DNA of 64,000 nucleotides from Qipengyuania vesicularis (lineage in GTDB: Bacteria > Pseudomonadota > Alphaproteobacteria > Sphingomonadales > Sphingomonadaceae): assembly GCF_019711415.1 (NCBI RefSeq), contig NZ_JAIGNJ010000001.1:489001-553000 (forward strand), in the 5' to 3' direction. Numbering within the stretch: position 1 is the first letter of the stretch; each line of letters begins with the position of its first letter. A program made the translations under genes and the position numbers. This document shows positions 18,047 to 26,170 of the stretch, one piece after another. The notes under the pieces were generated by a model, which was not told where the DNA came from, searched no databases, and saw only the letters and a list, made by a program, of their open reading frames with translations.

Positions 18047-18067
18047 AATTATCTTTTCGAGATAATT
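18047..18067. promoter_or_regulatory. AT-rich perfect palindrome, candidate operator of the HTH-NadE gene
   Basis: Two 8-base arms, AATTATCT and AGATAATT, are exact inverted copies around TTTCG. The element lies 9 bases before the ATG at 18076 and is AT-rich against a GC-rich background. There is no following T-run, so it is a poor terminator for topIB. Because the downstream protein carries an XRE-like helix-turn-helix, autoregulation at this site is an attractive inference. Confidence 0.55.
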
Positions 18068-18075
18068 GCTCTTGC

Positions 18076-20367
18076 ATGCATAAGGCAGGACAGAAACTCA
18101 AGGCATGGCGCCTCTCGCGTAATCCGCCCCTATCGGCAGAGGAATTCGCCGGGCGCTATGGCTTCAAGACGCAGACCGTATTCGGCTGGGAAAGCAAGGG
18201 GCGGATCGCACGCGCCGATGCACAGCGCAAGCTGGCCGATCTCGGCATCTGCCAGCCCGCCGACTGGATCACGCCCGCCACAACTTCCGCAAAGGATAGC
18301 CAGCCAATGGCGAAGAGCGCCACGCATCACTTTTACGATCTGCACACGCACGGCTTCGTTCGCGTGGCGACCGCTACGCCCAAGGTGCGAACGGCCGATG
18401 TCGCCTACAATGCGGAGGGAATCCTGGAGCAGGCGCGCGCGGCGCATGAACGCGGCGTCGATTTGCTGCTCTATCCCGAGCTCTGCCTGTCGTCCTATGC
18501 CATCGATGACCTGCACCTGCAGACAGCGCTGCTCGAAGCGGTCGAACGCCACCTGGCCGACATTGTCGAGGCCTCGCGCTCTCTTTCTCCCGCGCTTGTG
18601 ATCGGCGCACCGCTCCGCCGGAATGGACGGATGTACAACTGTGCCATCGTGATTGCGCGCGGCCAGCTGCTCGGCGTAGTTCCGAAAAGCTACCTGCCCA
18701 ACTACCGCGAATTCTACGAAAAGCGCTGGTTCAGCCACGGGCGCGAATGCGTTGGGCTGGATATCGAGGTGATTGGCGAGACTGTACCCTTCGGTACCGA
18801 CCTCGTCTTCGACGCGGACGATCTGCACGGTTTCACTTTCGGTATCGAGATCTGCGAGGATTTCTGGTCGCCCAATCCGCCCGGCACCCTCGCAGCGATC
18901 GCGGGAGCGACGATCCTGCTCAATCTTTCCGCCTCGAACATCACCATCGGCAAGTCCGACGAAAGGCACATGCTCACCCGCGCCAGTTCGAGCCGCTCGG
19001 TCTGCGCCTATGCCTATTCGGCCAGCGGCTATGGAGAGAGCACGACCGATCTCGCGTGGGACGGGCAGGGCATGATCTACGAACTGGGTGACCTTCTCGT
19101 CGAAAGCGTGCGTTTCGACCATGCGCCCGAGCTCTGCGTTGCCGATGTCGACACGAAGCGCATCCTTGCCGAGCGTATGCGGATGCAGACATGGGGTGAT
19201 GCGGCCGACGCCGCCGGTCGGCCCGAGGACTGGTATCGCCGCGTCTCCTTCGAGCTTGGCCACGCGCCCAAGGACATCGGGCTGGAGCGCCCGATCCGCC
19301 GGTTCCCCTTCGTTCCCAACCGCCAGGAGAAGCTCGACGAGGACTGCTACGAGGCCTTCAACATCCAGGTCGATGCCATCATGCGCCGGATCGAGGCGAC
19401 GCGGCCCAAATCGCTAGTCATCGGCATCTCGGGCGGTCTCGACAGCACCCATGCGCTGCTCGTGGCAGCGAAGGCGATGGATCGGCTCGGCCGCCCGCGC
19501 ACGGACATTCGCGGCTACACGATGCCGGGATTCGCGACCTCGGACGGCACCAAATCCAACGCCTGGAAACTGATGGACGCCTTCGGCATCACGGCGGAAG
19601 AGATCGACATCAAGCCTACTGCCAGGATGATGCTGGAGAACATCGGCCACGCCTTTGCCGATGGCGAGCCGGTCTACGATACAACCTTCGAAAACGTGCA
19701 GGCGGGCCTTCGCACCGATTACCTTTTCCGCCTGGCAGGGCAGCACGGCGGCTGGGTCATCGGGACAGGTGACCTTTCAGAACTCGCGCTGGGGTGGTGC
19801 ACCTACGGCGTCGGCGACCAGATGAGCCATTACGGCGTCAATGCCGGCGTGCCCAAGACGCTTATCCAGTACCTCATCCGCTGGACGACAACGACGCACC
19901 AGTTCGATGACCATGTCGATGAAGTGCTGCTCGACATCCTCGAAACCGAAATCAGCCCGGAACTGGTCCCGGCGGACGCGGACGGCACGATCCAGAGCAC
20001 GCAGTCGATCATCGGGCCCTACGAGCTCAACGATTTCTTCCTCCATCACATCATCCGCTGGGGACAAAGCCCGAGCCATGTCGCTTTCCTTGCATGGCAT
20101 GCCTGGAGGGACATCAAGGCGGGGCAGTGGCCGATCGATTTTCCGGAAGGGTCCAAGAACGAGTACGACCTCGCCACCATTGCCAAGTGGCTGGAAAACT
20201 TCGTCAAACGCTTCTTCGGCTTCAGCCAGTTCAAGCGCAGTGCGCTGCCGAACGGGCCCAAGGTGAGTGCGGGCGGGGCGCTGTCCCCCCGTGGCGACTG
20301 GCGCGCACCCAGCGATGCCGTAGCCGACGTTTGGCTGGAAGACTTGCAGAGGAATCTGCCCCGCTGA
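18076..20367 (+). CDS. nadE: Glutamine-dependent NAD+ synthetase with in-frame N-terminal XRE-like HTH domain
   Basis: Residues 1-77 form a helix-turn-helix of XRE type ([32 protein letters not shown]). From residue 78 ([17 protein letters not shown]) a standard NadE follows: a nitrilase-like amidase with Glu135, Lys204 and Cys260 (GIEICEDFW), and a synthetase domain with SGGLDS at 452-457 and [16 protein letters not shown]. It makes NAD from deamido-NAD, ATP and glutamine-derived ammonia. The usual NadE is about 680 residues, so the extension is extra. There is a second plausible start at 18307 behind AAAGGA, so both fused and unfused forms may be made. No stop separates the two parts. Confidence 0.9.
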   Translation: MHKAGQKLKAWRLSRNPPLSAEEFAGRYGFKTQTVFGWESKGRIARADAQRKLADLGICQPADWITPATTSAKDSQPMAKSATHHFYDLHTHGFVRVATATPKVRTADVAYNAEGILEQARAAHERGVDLLLYPELCLSSYAIDDLHLQTALLEAVERHLADIVEASRSLSPALVIGAPLRRNGRMYNCAIVIARGQLLGVVPKSYLPNYREFYEKRWFSHGRECVGLDIEVIGETVPFGTDLVFDADDLHGFTFGIEICEDFWSPNPPGTLAAIAGATILLNLSASNITIGKSDERHMLTRASSSRSVCAYAYSASGYGESTTDLAWDGQGMIYELGDLLVESVRFDHAPELCVADVDTKRILAERMRMQTWGDAADAAGRPEDWYRRVSFELGHAPKDIGLERPIRRFPFVPNRQEKLDEDCYEAFNIQVDAIMRRIEATRPKSLVIGISGGLDSTHALLVAAKAMDRLGRPRTDIRGYTMPGFATSDGTKSNAWKLMDAFGITAEEIDIKPTARMMLENIGHAFADGEPVYDTTFENVQAGLRTDYLFRLAGQHGGWVIGTGDLSELALGWCTYGVGDQMSHYGVNAGVPKTLIQYLIRWTTTTHQFDDHVDEVLLDILETEISPELVPADADGTIQSTQSIIGPYELNDFFLHHIIRWGQSPSHVAFLAWHAWRDIKAGQWPIDFPEGSKNEYDLATIAKWLENFVKRFFGFSQFKRSALPNGPKVSAGGALSPRGDWRAPSDAVADVWLEDLQRNLPR

Positions 20368-20473
20368 CCTTGCGGCCCAGGTTCGATTAGGGCAGCAACC
20401 AGCTGTTCGGATCGTAGGGACGCGAGCGGCCAAGGGCAGAAAGCCAGCCGCCACTCAAGCTGGGGGCCTTGCG

Positions 20474-21817
20474 ATGGCATCTGCCGCGTCGAATAAGTCA
20501 TTGATCCTGGAAAACAGCCAGCGGTTGCGGCTTTTTACACTCTTCATCCTTTATGTCGGGCAGGGAATGCCCATCGGGCTTTTCTGGTTTGCCATCCCTG
20601 CATGGATGGCGGTTAACGGCGCATCGGCGGCCGATGTCGGATCGGTTGCGGCGCTCACCGCACTGCCGTGGTCACTCAAGTTCACCAATGGCTTCTTCAT
20701 GGACCGATACACCTACCTGCCGATGGGCAGGCGGCGCGCATGGATACTCGGCGCCCAAGGCCTGATGATCGTCGTGCTGATTGTGGGGGCGTTGCTGTCA
20801 CCTGCTGTGACCGATATCGCCATCCTCGGCGCATTGGGCTTCATGCTCAACACGGCCACTGCTTTCCAGGACGTCGCTGTGGACGGGCTGGCGGTCGACA
20901 TCATGACCGAAGAGGAGCGCGCCCGCGGCAGTGGAATGATGTTCGGCGGGCAGTCGATCGGTATTGCCGCGGCCACCGCCATCTGCGGCTTCGTAATCGA
21001 GGATTTCGGCGCGCCCGGCGCCTTCTTGACAGTTGCCGCAATACTGCTGGCGCTCTGTGTTTATACAACCGCTTTTCGCGAACGGACTGGCGAGCGGCGC
21101 TATCCGTGGAGCGAAGGTGATGCCCATTCGCGAAATATCGACATCCAGCTCGACGCATGGTGGCCGATACTGCGCTCAACCTTCGTATCGCTGTTCGCCG
21201 GCAAGAGCCTCTTGTGGATGATCGCGATGTTCAGCGCGGGTATCCTCTATGGCGGGATGACCGGGGCCGTGCCGCTGATCGGGGCGAACTATGTGGGCTG
21301 GGATGTCTCTACCATCTCCTCGCACAATGCGAGCGCGGGGCTGGTCGGAGGCATCTTGTGCATGACGCTCGGCGGCTGGCTGGGCGACCGCTATGGCGCG
21401 AAGCGGATCGGGATCATGTGGATTGTCATCACTCTCGCGCTCCTGTCCACCATGTACCTTTCGGTCTCCTATTGGGGAGTGCCGGCGCTTTTCCTCGTCT
21501 TCGTATATGGGTGGATGGCGCTCAATGTTCTGCGCACCGTGGCCCTTCTGCCGGTGTCGATGCGGCTGTGCGACCCCACGGTCGCCGCAACCCAGTTCAC
21601 GATTTACATGGCGGTCGCCAATTTCGGCATTTCCTTCGGAGCATTCATGCTGGGCCAGTCGGAGAGGTTGGGCGGGCTCCAGTCCATCTTCGTCGTCTGC
21701 GGTGCGGGACTGATGGTGACGCTTATCTTGCTGCTGACGGTACAATTCCCGCGCCGCCCCGAATATTACGAAATCCAGAAGCGGCGCGAGATATTGGCAG
21801 CTCACAAGCCGGCCTGA
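20474..21817 (+). CDS. MFS permease of the AmpG/PAT1 type
   Basis: This 447-residue protein has about 12 hydrophobic helices. The signatures FTNGFFMDRYTYLPMGRRRAW and FQDVAVDGLAVDIM are characteristic of the AmpG/acetyl-CoA-transporter (SLC33-like) branch of the major facilitator superfamily. AmpG carries anhydro-muropeptides; the substrate here cannot be decided from the sequence. The gene stands alone on the plus strand, 107 bases after nadE, and converges on the doxX operon across a strong hairpin. Confidence 0.85.
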   Translation: MASAASNKSLILENSQRLRLFTLFILYVGQGMPIGLFWFAIPAWMAVNGASAADVGSVAALTALPWSLKFTNGFFMDRYTYLPMGRRRAWILGAQGLMIVVLIVGALLSPAVTDIAILGALGFMLNTATAFQDVAVDGLAVDIMTEEERARGSGMMFGGQSIGIAAATAICGFVIEDFGAPGAFLTVAAILLALCVYTTAFRERTGERRYPWSEGDAHSRNIDIQLDAWWPILRSTFVSLFAGKSLLWMIAMFSAGILYGGMTGAVPLIGANYVGWDVSTISSHNASAGLVGGILCMTLGGWLGDRYGAKRIGIMWIVITLALLSTMYLSVSYWGVPALFLVFVYGWMALNVLRTVALLPVSMRLCDPTVAATQFTIYMAVANFGISFGAFMLGQSERLGGLQSIFVVCGAGLMVTLILLLTVQFPRRPEYYEIQKRREILAAHKPA

Positions 21818-21834
21818 ATTCGTGGGCCAAAATC

Positions 21835-21876
21835 GAGAACCGCCGGGGAGCAAAGGCGCCCCGGCGGATTGTTCTC
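21835..21876. terminator. Hairpin between convergent MFS and doxX genes
   Basis: CGCCGGGG (21841-21848) pairs with CCCCGGCG (21859-21866), with an outer GAGAAC/GTTCTC pairing across a short bulge. Its position between two convergent genes suggests that it stops transcription from both sides, although U-runs are weak. Confidence 0.6.
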
Positions 21877-21890
21877 AACGGTGGGAGGCC

Positions 21891-22286
21891 CTACTTTCGG
21901 TCGAAAGACAAGCTACCCGGACCGAATGCCGCGATCTGCAGCAGGCCACCCGCAATCGCAATGTTCTTGAAGAACATCACGAATTGCATCTGGTCACCCA
22001 GCTGGTTGTGGAACACGGCGGCAGTCACCAGGCTGAACGCAGCCAACACGATGGCGGCAATCCTAGTTTTGAAGCCCGCGATGAGCGCCAGGGCGCCAAG
22101 GACCTCGATTGCGACCGCTCCCCAAAGGGCGAGGGTGGGAGCGGGCATTCCGACTGACTGGATGTACCCGATGTTCCCGGCGGGATCGGCGATCTTGCTC
22201 AACCCCGCGAGAAGGAAGATCGCTGCGATCATGATCCGCGCAGCAAGCGGGAGCCAGCTTTGGCCAAGGGTGGACTCGGTGCTCAT
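21891..22286 (-). CDS. DoxX-family membrane protein
   Basis: The 131-residue protein has four transmembrane helices and the family pattern RIMIAAIFLLAGLSKIADPAG, VGMPAPTLALWGAVAIEVLGALALIAGFKTR (in two blocks) and FFKNIAIAGGLLQI. DoxX proteins are associated with quinone- and thiol-linked redox processes at the inner membrane. An AAAGGAAA site precedes the ATG. It is the last gene of the pirin-azoR-doxX operon. Confidence 0.88.
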   Translation of the reverse strand: MSTESTLGQSWLPLAARIMIAAIFLLAGLSKIADPAGNIGYIQSVGMPAPTLALWGAVAIEVLGALALIAGFKTRIAAIVLAAFSLVTAAVFHNQLGDQMQFVMFFKNIAIAGGLLQIAAFGPGSLSFDRK

Positions 22287-22312
22287 GCCATTTCCTTTCT
22301 CTTGCTCGGCCC

Positions 22313-22906
22313 TCAGGCGGCCAGTTTTTCGACTTCTTCGTGAGCCTCGGCGATCTTCTCTTCGCCGCCCTGGCCCATAATGCCGTCGGCGGCGACGAGT
22401 TCGACATCGTGCATGCCGAGGAAGCCGAGGAAGAACTTCAGCCAGGGTGACATGAAGTCGATCTCGCTTCCCATCGCCGTGCCGCCCGATGCTGCGGTAA
22501 TGTAGACCTTCTTGCCCGTGAGCAGGCCTTCGGGGCCATTCTCGGTGTAGCGGAAGGTCGTCCCGGCGCGGGCAACGAGGTCGGCCCAGGCCTTGACCGT
22601 TGCGGGCACCGAGAAGTTGTAGACGGGCACGCTGAAGACGATGGTGTCGGCAGTTTGCAACTCATCGATCAGTTCATCCGCGACCCTTGCCAGCTCGTGC
22701 TGCTCGGGAGAACGCTCGGCATAGGGTGCGAGGTTGGCCGCGAAGCGCTCGGCGTCGATGAAAGGGATGTCGTTCTTCGACAGGTCGCGATGGACGACCT
22801 TGGCATCCTGCTTCGCTGCGAGGCCCTCGACGAGCTTGGTGCCGAGGCTGCGCGAAACGCTTTCGCCGTTGCGGATGCTTGCGGTGATGTGGAGGATATT
22901 GGTCAT
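22313..22906 (-). CDS. azoR: FMN-dependent NADH-azoreductase
   Basis: This 197-residue flavodoxin-fold enzyme has ILHITASIRNGESVSRSLG for FMN phosphate binding, VPVYNFSVPATVKAWADLVARAGTTF (shown here in one family block) and VYITAASGGTAMGSEIDFMSPWL. It reduces azo compounds and quinones by two electrons using NADH in the cytosol, which protects against quinone stress. The AGGAGA ribosome binding site is clear. It sits 15 bases after the pirin gene. Confidence 0.92.
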   Translation of the reverse strand: MTNILHITASIRNGESVSRSLGTKLVEGLAAKQDAKVVHRDLSKNDIPFIDAERFAANLAPYAERSPEQHELARVADELIDELQTADTIVFSVPVYNFSVPATVKAWADLVARAGTTFRYTENGPEGLLTGKKVYITAASGGTAMGSEIDFMSPWLKFFLGFLGMHDVELVAADGIMGQGGEEKIAEAHEEVEKLAA

Positions 22907-22921
22907 GTGAGGTTCTCCTGC

Positions 22922-23623
22922 TCAGGCCGCGTCGACGAGGACGAGTTCGCTGTCCTCGAGCGCGGTAATGGTGATGCTGTCTTCCTTGGTGATGGCCAGG
23001 CCGTCGCGGGCCTGCGCCTCGATATCGCCGACGCGGATGCTGCCGGTGGCGGGCACGAGATAGAGGTGCCGGTCGGCGGTGCGGGGAGTGTAGGTGACGC
23101 TCTCGCCTGCCTTCACCGTTGCACCCAGAACGCGGGCATCGGTGCGGATGGGCAGGGCATCGTCGTCATTCGCCACTCCGCTGGCGAGTGGGACGAACTG
23201 GCCGGCACGGTCCCCCTTGGGGAACTGCCGCGCGCCCCAGCCGGGATCGCCGCCACGTTCGGACGGAATGATCCAGATCTGGAAGAGCGTGGTTTCCTCG
23301 TCCTCGAGGTTGAATTCGGAATGCTGGACGCCGCGACCGGCGCTCATCACCTGAACGTCGCCGGCTTCGGTGCGGCCTTCGTTGCCCATGCTGTCGCGGT
23401 GTGTGATCGCGCCTTTGCGGACATAGGTGATGATTTCCATGTCCTGGTGCGGGTGGGTCGGAAAGCCGCTGTTGGGGGCAATGCGGTCGTCATTCCACAC
23501 ACGCAGCGCACCCCAATTGACGCGCGACGGGTCGTGGTAACCGGCAAAGGAGAAATGGTGGTTCGCATCAAGCCAGCCATGATTGGCCTTGCCGAGCGTG
23601 TTGAAGGGACGATGTTCGATCAT
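22922..23623 (-). CDS. Pirin family protein (cupin, possible quercetinase)
   Basis: The 233-residue bicupin protein has SGFPTHPHQDMEIITYVRKG and SAGRGVQHSEFN, which supply the three His and one Glu of the metal site in the first cupin. The ATG at 23623 follows GAGGAGA. Bacterial pirins are iron proteins, some with quercetin dioxygenase activity, and often accompany redox-stress genes. It is the first gene of an operon with azoR and doxX, divergent from a LysR regulator across 107 bases. Confidence 0.9.
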   Translation of the reverse strand: MIEHRPFNTLGKANHGWLDANHHFSFAGYHDPSRVNWGALRVWNDDRIAPNSGFPTHPHQDMEIITYVRKGAITHRDSMGNEGRTEAGDVQVMSAGRGVQHSEFNLEDEETTLFQIWIIPSERGGDPGWGARQFPKGDRAGQFVPLASGVANDDDALPIRTDARVLGATVKAGESVTYTPRTADRHLYLVPATGSIRVGDIEAQARDGLAITKEDSITITALEDSELVLVDAA

Positions 23624-23711
23624 TGTGTGGTCTCCTCGGAAGGAATGCTTCGTTGGGCCAACAGATAGCCATTGCGCCGTGTTCCGATAACTGCGATAAA
23701 ACGCGGCAAGA

Positions 23712-23730
23712 TGTTCAGGAAATCCGAACA
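23712..23730. promoter_or_regulatory. Candidate LysR operator abutting the lysR start codon
   Basis: TGTTC and GAACA form an exact inverted repeat 19 bases long ending right before the ATG at 23731. A further TGTTC half-site lies at 23680-23684. The spacing is like LysR-family T-N11-A boxes. Binding here would block the regulator's own ribosome binding site and could control the divergent pirin operon. Confidence 0.5.
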
Positions 23731-24660
23731 ATGAAATTGGGGGAGCCAAGTCTCGATCAGCTCCGCATCTTCCTTGCGGTGGCGGAAGAAGGCAGCTTTG
23801 GCGCCGCCGCGCGCAAGATGGGACGCGCCGTTTCGGCAGTCAGCTACGGCATTGCGCAGATGGAAGCGCAACTTGGCGTCAGGTTATTCGAACGCGAAGG
23901 CTCGCGCCGGCCGGTGTTGACGGACGAAGGTCGGGGCTTGCTCGCGGAAGCCAAGGCCGTGGCAGACGGCATCGACACGCTGCTCGCCAAGACGCAGAGC
24001 TTGCACGCTGGGCTGGAAAGCGAGGTGTCGCTGGTGGTCGACGTGATGCTCCCCGGCGAAGCCACTGCAAGCGTGTTGCGGGACTTCCGCGAAATGTATC
24101 CGAACGTGGCACTTCGACTGCAGGTCGAAGCTCTTGGCGCGGTCGAAGCATGCCTGCTGGGCGGGAGCGCCGATCTGGCTATCGGAGGGCCACTGATGGC
24201 CGATCACGCCGAGCTGGAGCGGCAGGCGATCGGCGCAGTCGAGCTCGTGCCGGTGGCCGCGCCGACGCATCCGCTCGCTCGCACGGGCATTCGCCCTGGC
24301 GAAAGCCGCAAACACCTCCAGTTGGTCCTCTCCGACCGTTCGCAACTATCCGAAGGCCGCGAGTTCTCGGTTCTCTCGCCGCAGAATTGGCGGCTGGCCG
24401 ATCTCGGCGCAAAGCACGCGCTGCTCAAGGAAGGCATCGGCTGGGGAAACATGCCGCGCCACATGGTCAGCGCAGACATTGCCGAGGGGCGGCTATGCGA
24501 ACTGGACCTGCCGGAAAAGCCGGGCGCGAACTACACGCTCAGCGCCTTGTGGCGACGCGATGCAAGACCCGGACCTGCGACGAGCTGGCTGATCGACGCG
24601 ATCCGCGATCGGTTGGGAGCGTGTAGTGGTGTGGAGCCCTCGGTAACTGCCGAAAGCTAG
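23731..24660 (+). CDS. LysR-family transcriptional regulator
   Basis: This 309-residue regulator has an N-terminal winged helix: SLDQLRIFLAVAEEGSFGAA, then RKMGRAVSAVSYGIAQMEAQ and LFEREGSRRPVLTDEG. A periplasmic-binding-like effector domain runs from about residue 90. It diverges from the pirin-azoR-doxX operon, which is the most likely target; a ligand such as a quinone is only an inference. The last 4 bases overlap the end of ilvE on the opposite strand. Confidence 0.9.
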   Translation: MKLGEPSLDQLRIFLAVAEEGSFGAAARKMGRAVSAVSYGIAQMEAQLGVRLFEREGSRRPVLTDEGRGLLAEAKAVADGIDTLLAKTQSLHAGLESEVSLVVDVMLPGEATASVLRDFREMYPNVALRLQVEALGAVEACLLGGSADLAIGGPLMADHAELERQAIGAVELVPVAAPTHPLARTGIRPGESRKHLQLVLSDRSQLSEGREFSVLSPQNWRLADLGAKHALLKEGIGWGNMPRHMVSADIAEGRLCELDLPEKPGANYTLSALWRRDARPGPATSWLIDAIRDRLGACSGVEPSVTAES

Positions 24661-25736
24661 AGCTTCATCGTCCAGCCGTAGGTGTCCTCGACCGCACCCT
24701 TCTGGATGCCGACCAGCTTTTCGCGCACCTTGTTCGTCATCTGACCGGTGCCGCCGCTGCCGATGGTGAACTCGCCGTCGGGGCCGAGCACGGTGCCGAC
24801 CGGAGTAACGACTGCCGCAGTACCGCAGGCCATGGTCTCGAGCAGCTTGCCTGTAGTCGCATCGGCGCGCCACTGGTCGATGCTGTAGGGCTCCTCGCGG
24901 ACCTGCAGGCCTTCCTCGCGCAGCAGCTGGATCAGGCTGTCTCGGGTGATCCCGGGCAGGATAGTGCCGGTGAGCGGCGGGGTGATGACCGTACCGTCGT
25001 CGAATACGAAGAACAGGTTCATACCGCCCAGTTCTTCGATCCACTTCTTCTCTACTGCATCAAGGAACACGACCTGGTCGCAGCCGTGTTCGATGCCTTC
25101 AGCCTGCGGGACGAGGCTGGCCGCGTAATTACCGCCAGTCTTTGCCGCGCCCGTGCCGCCGGGTGCGGCGCGCGTGTAGTTGCGGCTGACCCAGATTTTC
25201 ACCGGCTTCGCGCCGCCCTTGAAATAGGGGCCAACGGGGCTGGCAATGAGGATATATTTGTATTGCCGCGCCGGACGCACGCCGAGGAATGCCTCGGAAG
25301 CGAACATAAAGGGGCGCAAGTAGAGCGAGCCGTCCGGATCGCCCGGCACCCAGTCGCGGTCTGCGGTGACCAGCTGGCGGATCGACTCGAGGAAAAGTTC
25401 CTCGGGCAGTTCGGGCATCGCCATCCGCTTGGCGCTTTCGTTGAACCGGCGCGCATTCTGTTCCGGGCGGAACAGGGCGAGCGTGTCGTCTCCCTGCTTG
25501 TAGGCCTTCATGCCTTCGAAGACTTCCTGAGCATAGTGCAACACCGCAGCAGCCGGATCGAGGCTGATCGCCTCGCGCGGGCCGAGCGTCGCCTTGTGCC
25601 AACCACCCTTGTCGGCATCGTAATCGATTACGACCATGTGGTCGGTGAAGAGCTTGCCGAAACCCGGGTCCTTCAGCGCCTGCTGACGCGTTTCGGCGGG
25701 GGTCGGGGCGGGGTGCGAAAGATGCTCGAATTCCAT
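24657..25736 (-). CDS. ilvE: Branched-chain amino acid aminotransferase (fold type IV)
   Basis: The product has 359 residues from the ATG of MEFEHLSHP. AVLHYAQEVFEGMKAYKQGDD, SLYLRPFMFASEAFLGVRPA, the PLP-lysine region AAKTGGNYAASLVPQAEG, EELGGMNLFFV and MACGTAAVVTPVG identify the long-form bacterial enzyme. It interconverts Leu, Ile and Val with their 2-keto acids using glutamate. The gene is transcribed alone behind a leader with a small ORF and a terminator-like hairpin, suggesting attenuation. Confidence 0.93.
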   Translation of the reverse strand: MEFEHLSHPAPTPAETRQQALKDPGFGKLFTDHMVVIDYDADKGGWHKATLGPREAISLDPAAAVLHYAQEVFEGMKAYKQGDDTLALFRPEQNARRFNESAKRMAMPELPEELFLESIRQLVTADRDWVPGDPDGSLYLRPFMFASEAFLGVRPARQYKYILIASPVGPYFKGGAKPVKIWVSRNYTRAAPGGTGAAKTGGNYAASLVPQAEGIEHGCDQVVFLDAVEKKWIEELGGMNLFFVFDDGTVITPPLTGTILPGITRDSLIQLLREEGLQVREEPYSIDQWRADATTGKLLETMACGTAAVVTPVGTVLGPDGEFTIGSGGTGQMTNKVREKLVGIQKGAVEDTYGWTMKL

Positions 25737-25792
25737 GCCCGCGCGGTTAATGCGCGCCGCGTTGCAGGGCAAGGCCTGTCGCCACAAAATGA

Positions 25793-25861
25793 GAAGGGCA
25801 GCTTCACCCTGAGGAGAAGCTGCCCTTCGCATGGTCAGCGGCGGAAGTGCCGCTCACGAAG
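25793..25861 (-). promoter_or_regulatory. Attenuator-like leader structure upstream of ilvE
   Basis: On the minus strand GAAGGGCAGCTTC and GAAGCTGCCCTTC form a perfect 13-base-pair stem with a 10-base loop (25793-25828), followed by TCATTTTGT. A competing fold pairs CTTCG (25857-25861) with CGAAG (25825-25829) around an inner AGCGGC/GCCGCT hairpin and would break the base of the terminator stem. The hairpin ends 56 bases before ilvE. The arrangement is that of a ribosome-controlled attenuator. Confidence 0.6.
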
Positions 25862-25878
25862 TCTCTAAGGGTAGGGTA

Positions 25879-25935
25879 TTACCGATAGTACCTCGCGCGG
25901 AAACTTGCCGACCTCTCTGCTGAACCATGAGACAT
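25879..25935 (-). CDS. Putative leader peptide of ilvE (18 residues)
   Basis: The ORF reads MSHGSAERSASFRARYYR and then TAA. It is preceded by GAAAGGAGGTGATCC, which is complementary over 15 bases to the usual 3' end of 16S rRNA, with 7 bases between GGAGG and the ATG. Such a site in front of an 18-codon ORF argues strongly for translation. Four Arg and two adjacent Tyr lie in the last half and no Ile, Leu or Val is present, so it is not a classical branched-chain leader. The stop is 51 bases before the terminator-like hairpin. Confidence 0.6.
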   Translation of the reverse strand: MSHGSAERSASFRARYYR

Positions 25936-26012
25936 CGGATCACCTCCTTTCGCGCTTGTGAGCTAAGAGCCACCTTTTCATCGGGACCCGGGACCGCGTT
26001 TCGCCGCTGATC

Positions 26013-26060
26013 TTGAGTTCAATTTGAGTCGTTTTCGGTTGCAAAACAAGGCTTGCAAAA
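26013..26060. promoter_or_regulatory. AT-rich region with two sets of direct repeats; rest of the ilvE upstream gap
   Basis: The 434 bases between ilvE and the lipoprotein gene hold the leader described at 25793-25935 and, upstream of it, this AT-rich patch. TTGAGT occurs at 26013 and 26024, and TTGCAAAA at 26039 and 26053 (period 14). It is the natural place for the ilvE promoter and regulator sites. Bases 26061-26170 show no further structure that I can recognise. Confidence 0.35.
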
Positions 26061-26170
26061 AAGTTTTCCCACGTCAGAATTGTCGTTTGTGGCTCGGAGC
26101 ATTCTCCGGGCCTTTCTCGTGGGTGACAGAGGCAACGTTCACAGGGCGGTGAGCGGGCGCGTGAATCGCC

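Noticed and set aside
24657-25935. A classical branched-chain attenuator for ilvE
   Set aside because: The leader peptide contains no Ile, Leu or Val codon, so the standard starvation model does not apply as such. The attenuator idea is kept with a different, unknown signal.
25936-25952. A plus-strand stretch identical to the 3' end of 16S rRNA (GGATCACCTCCTTTC)
   Set aside because: It is not an rRNA fragment. No other 16S sequence flanks it, and on the minus strand it is the ribosome binding site of the leader ORF.
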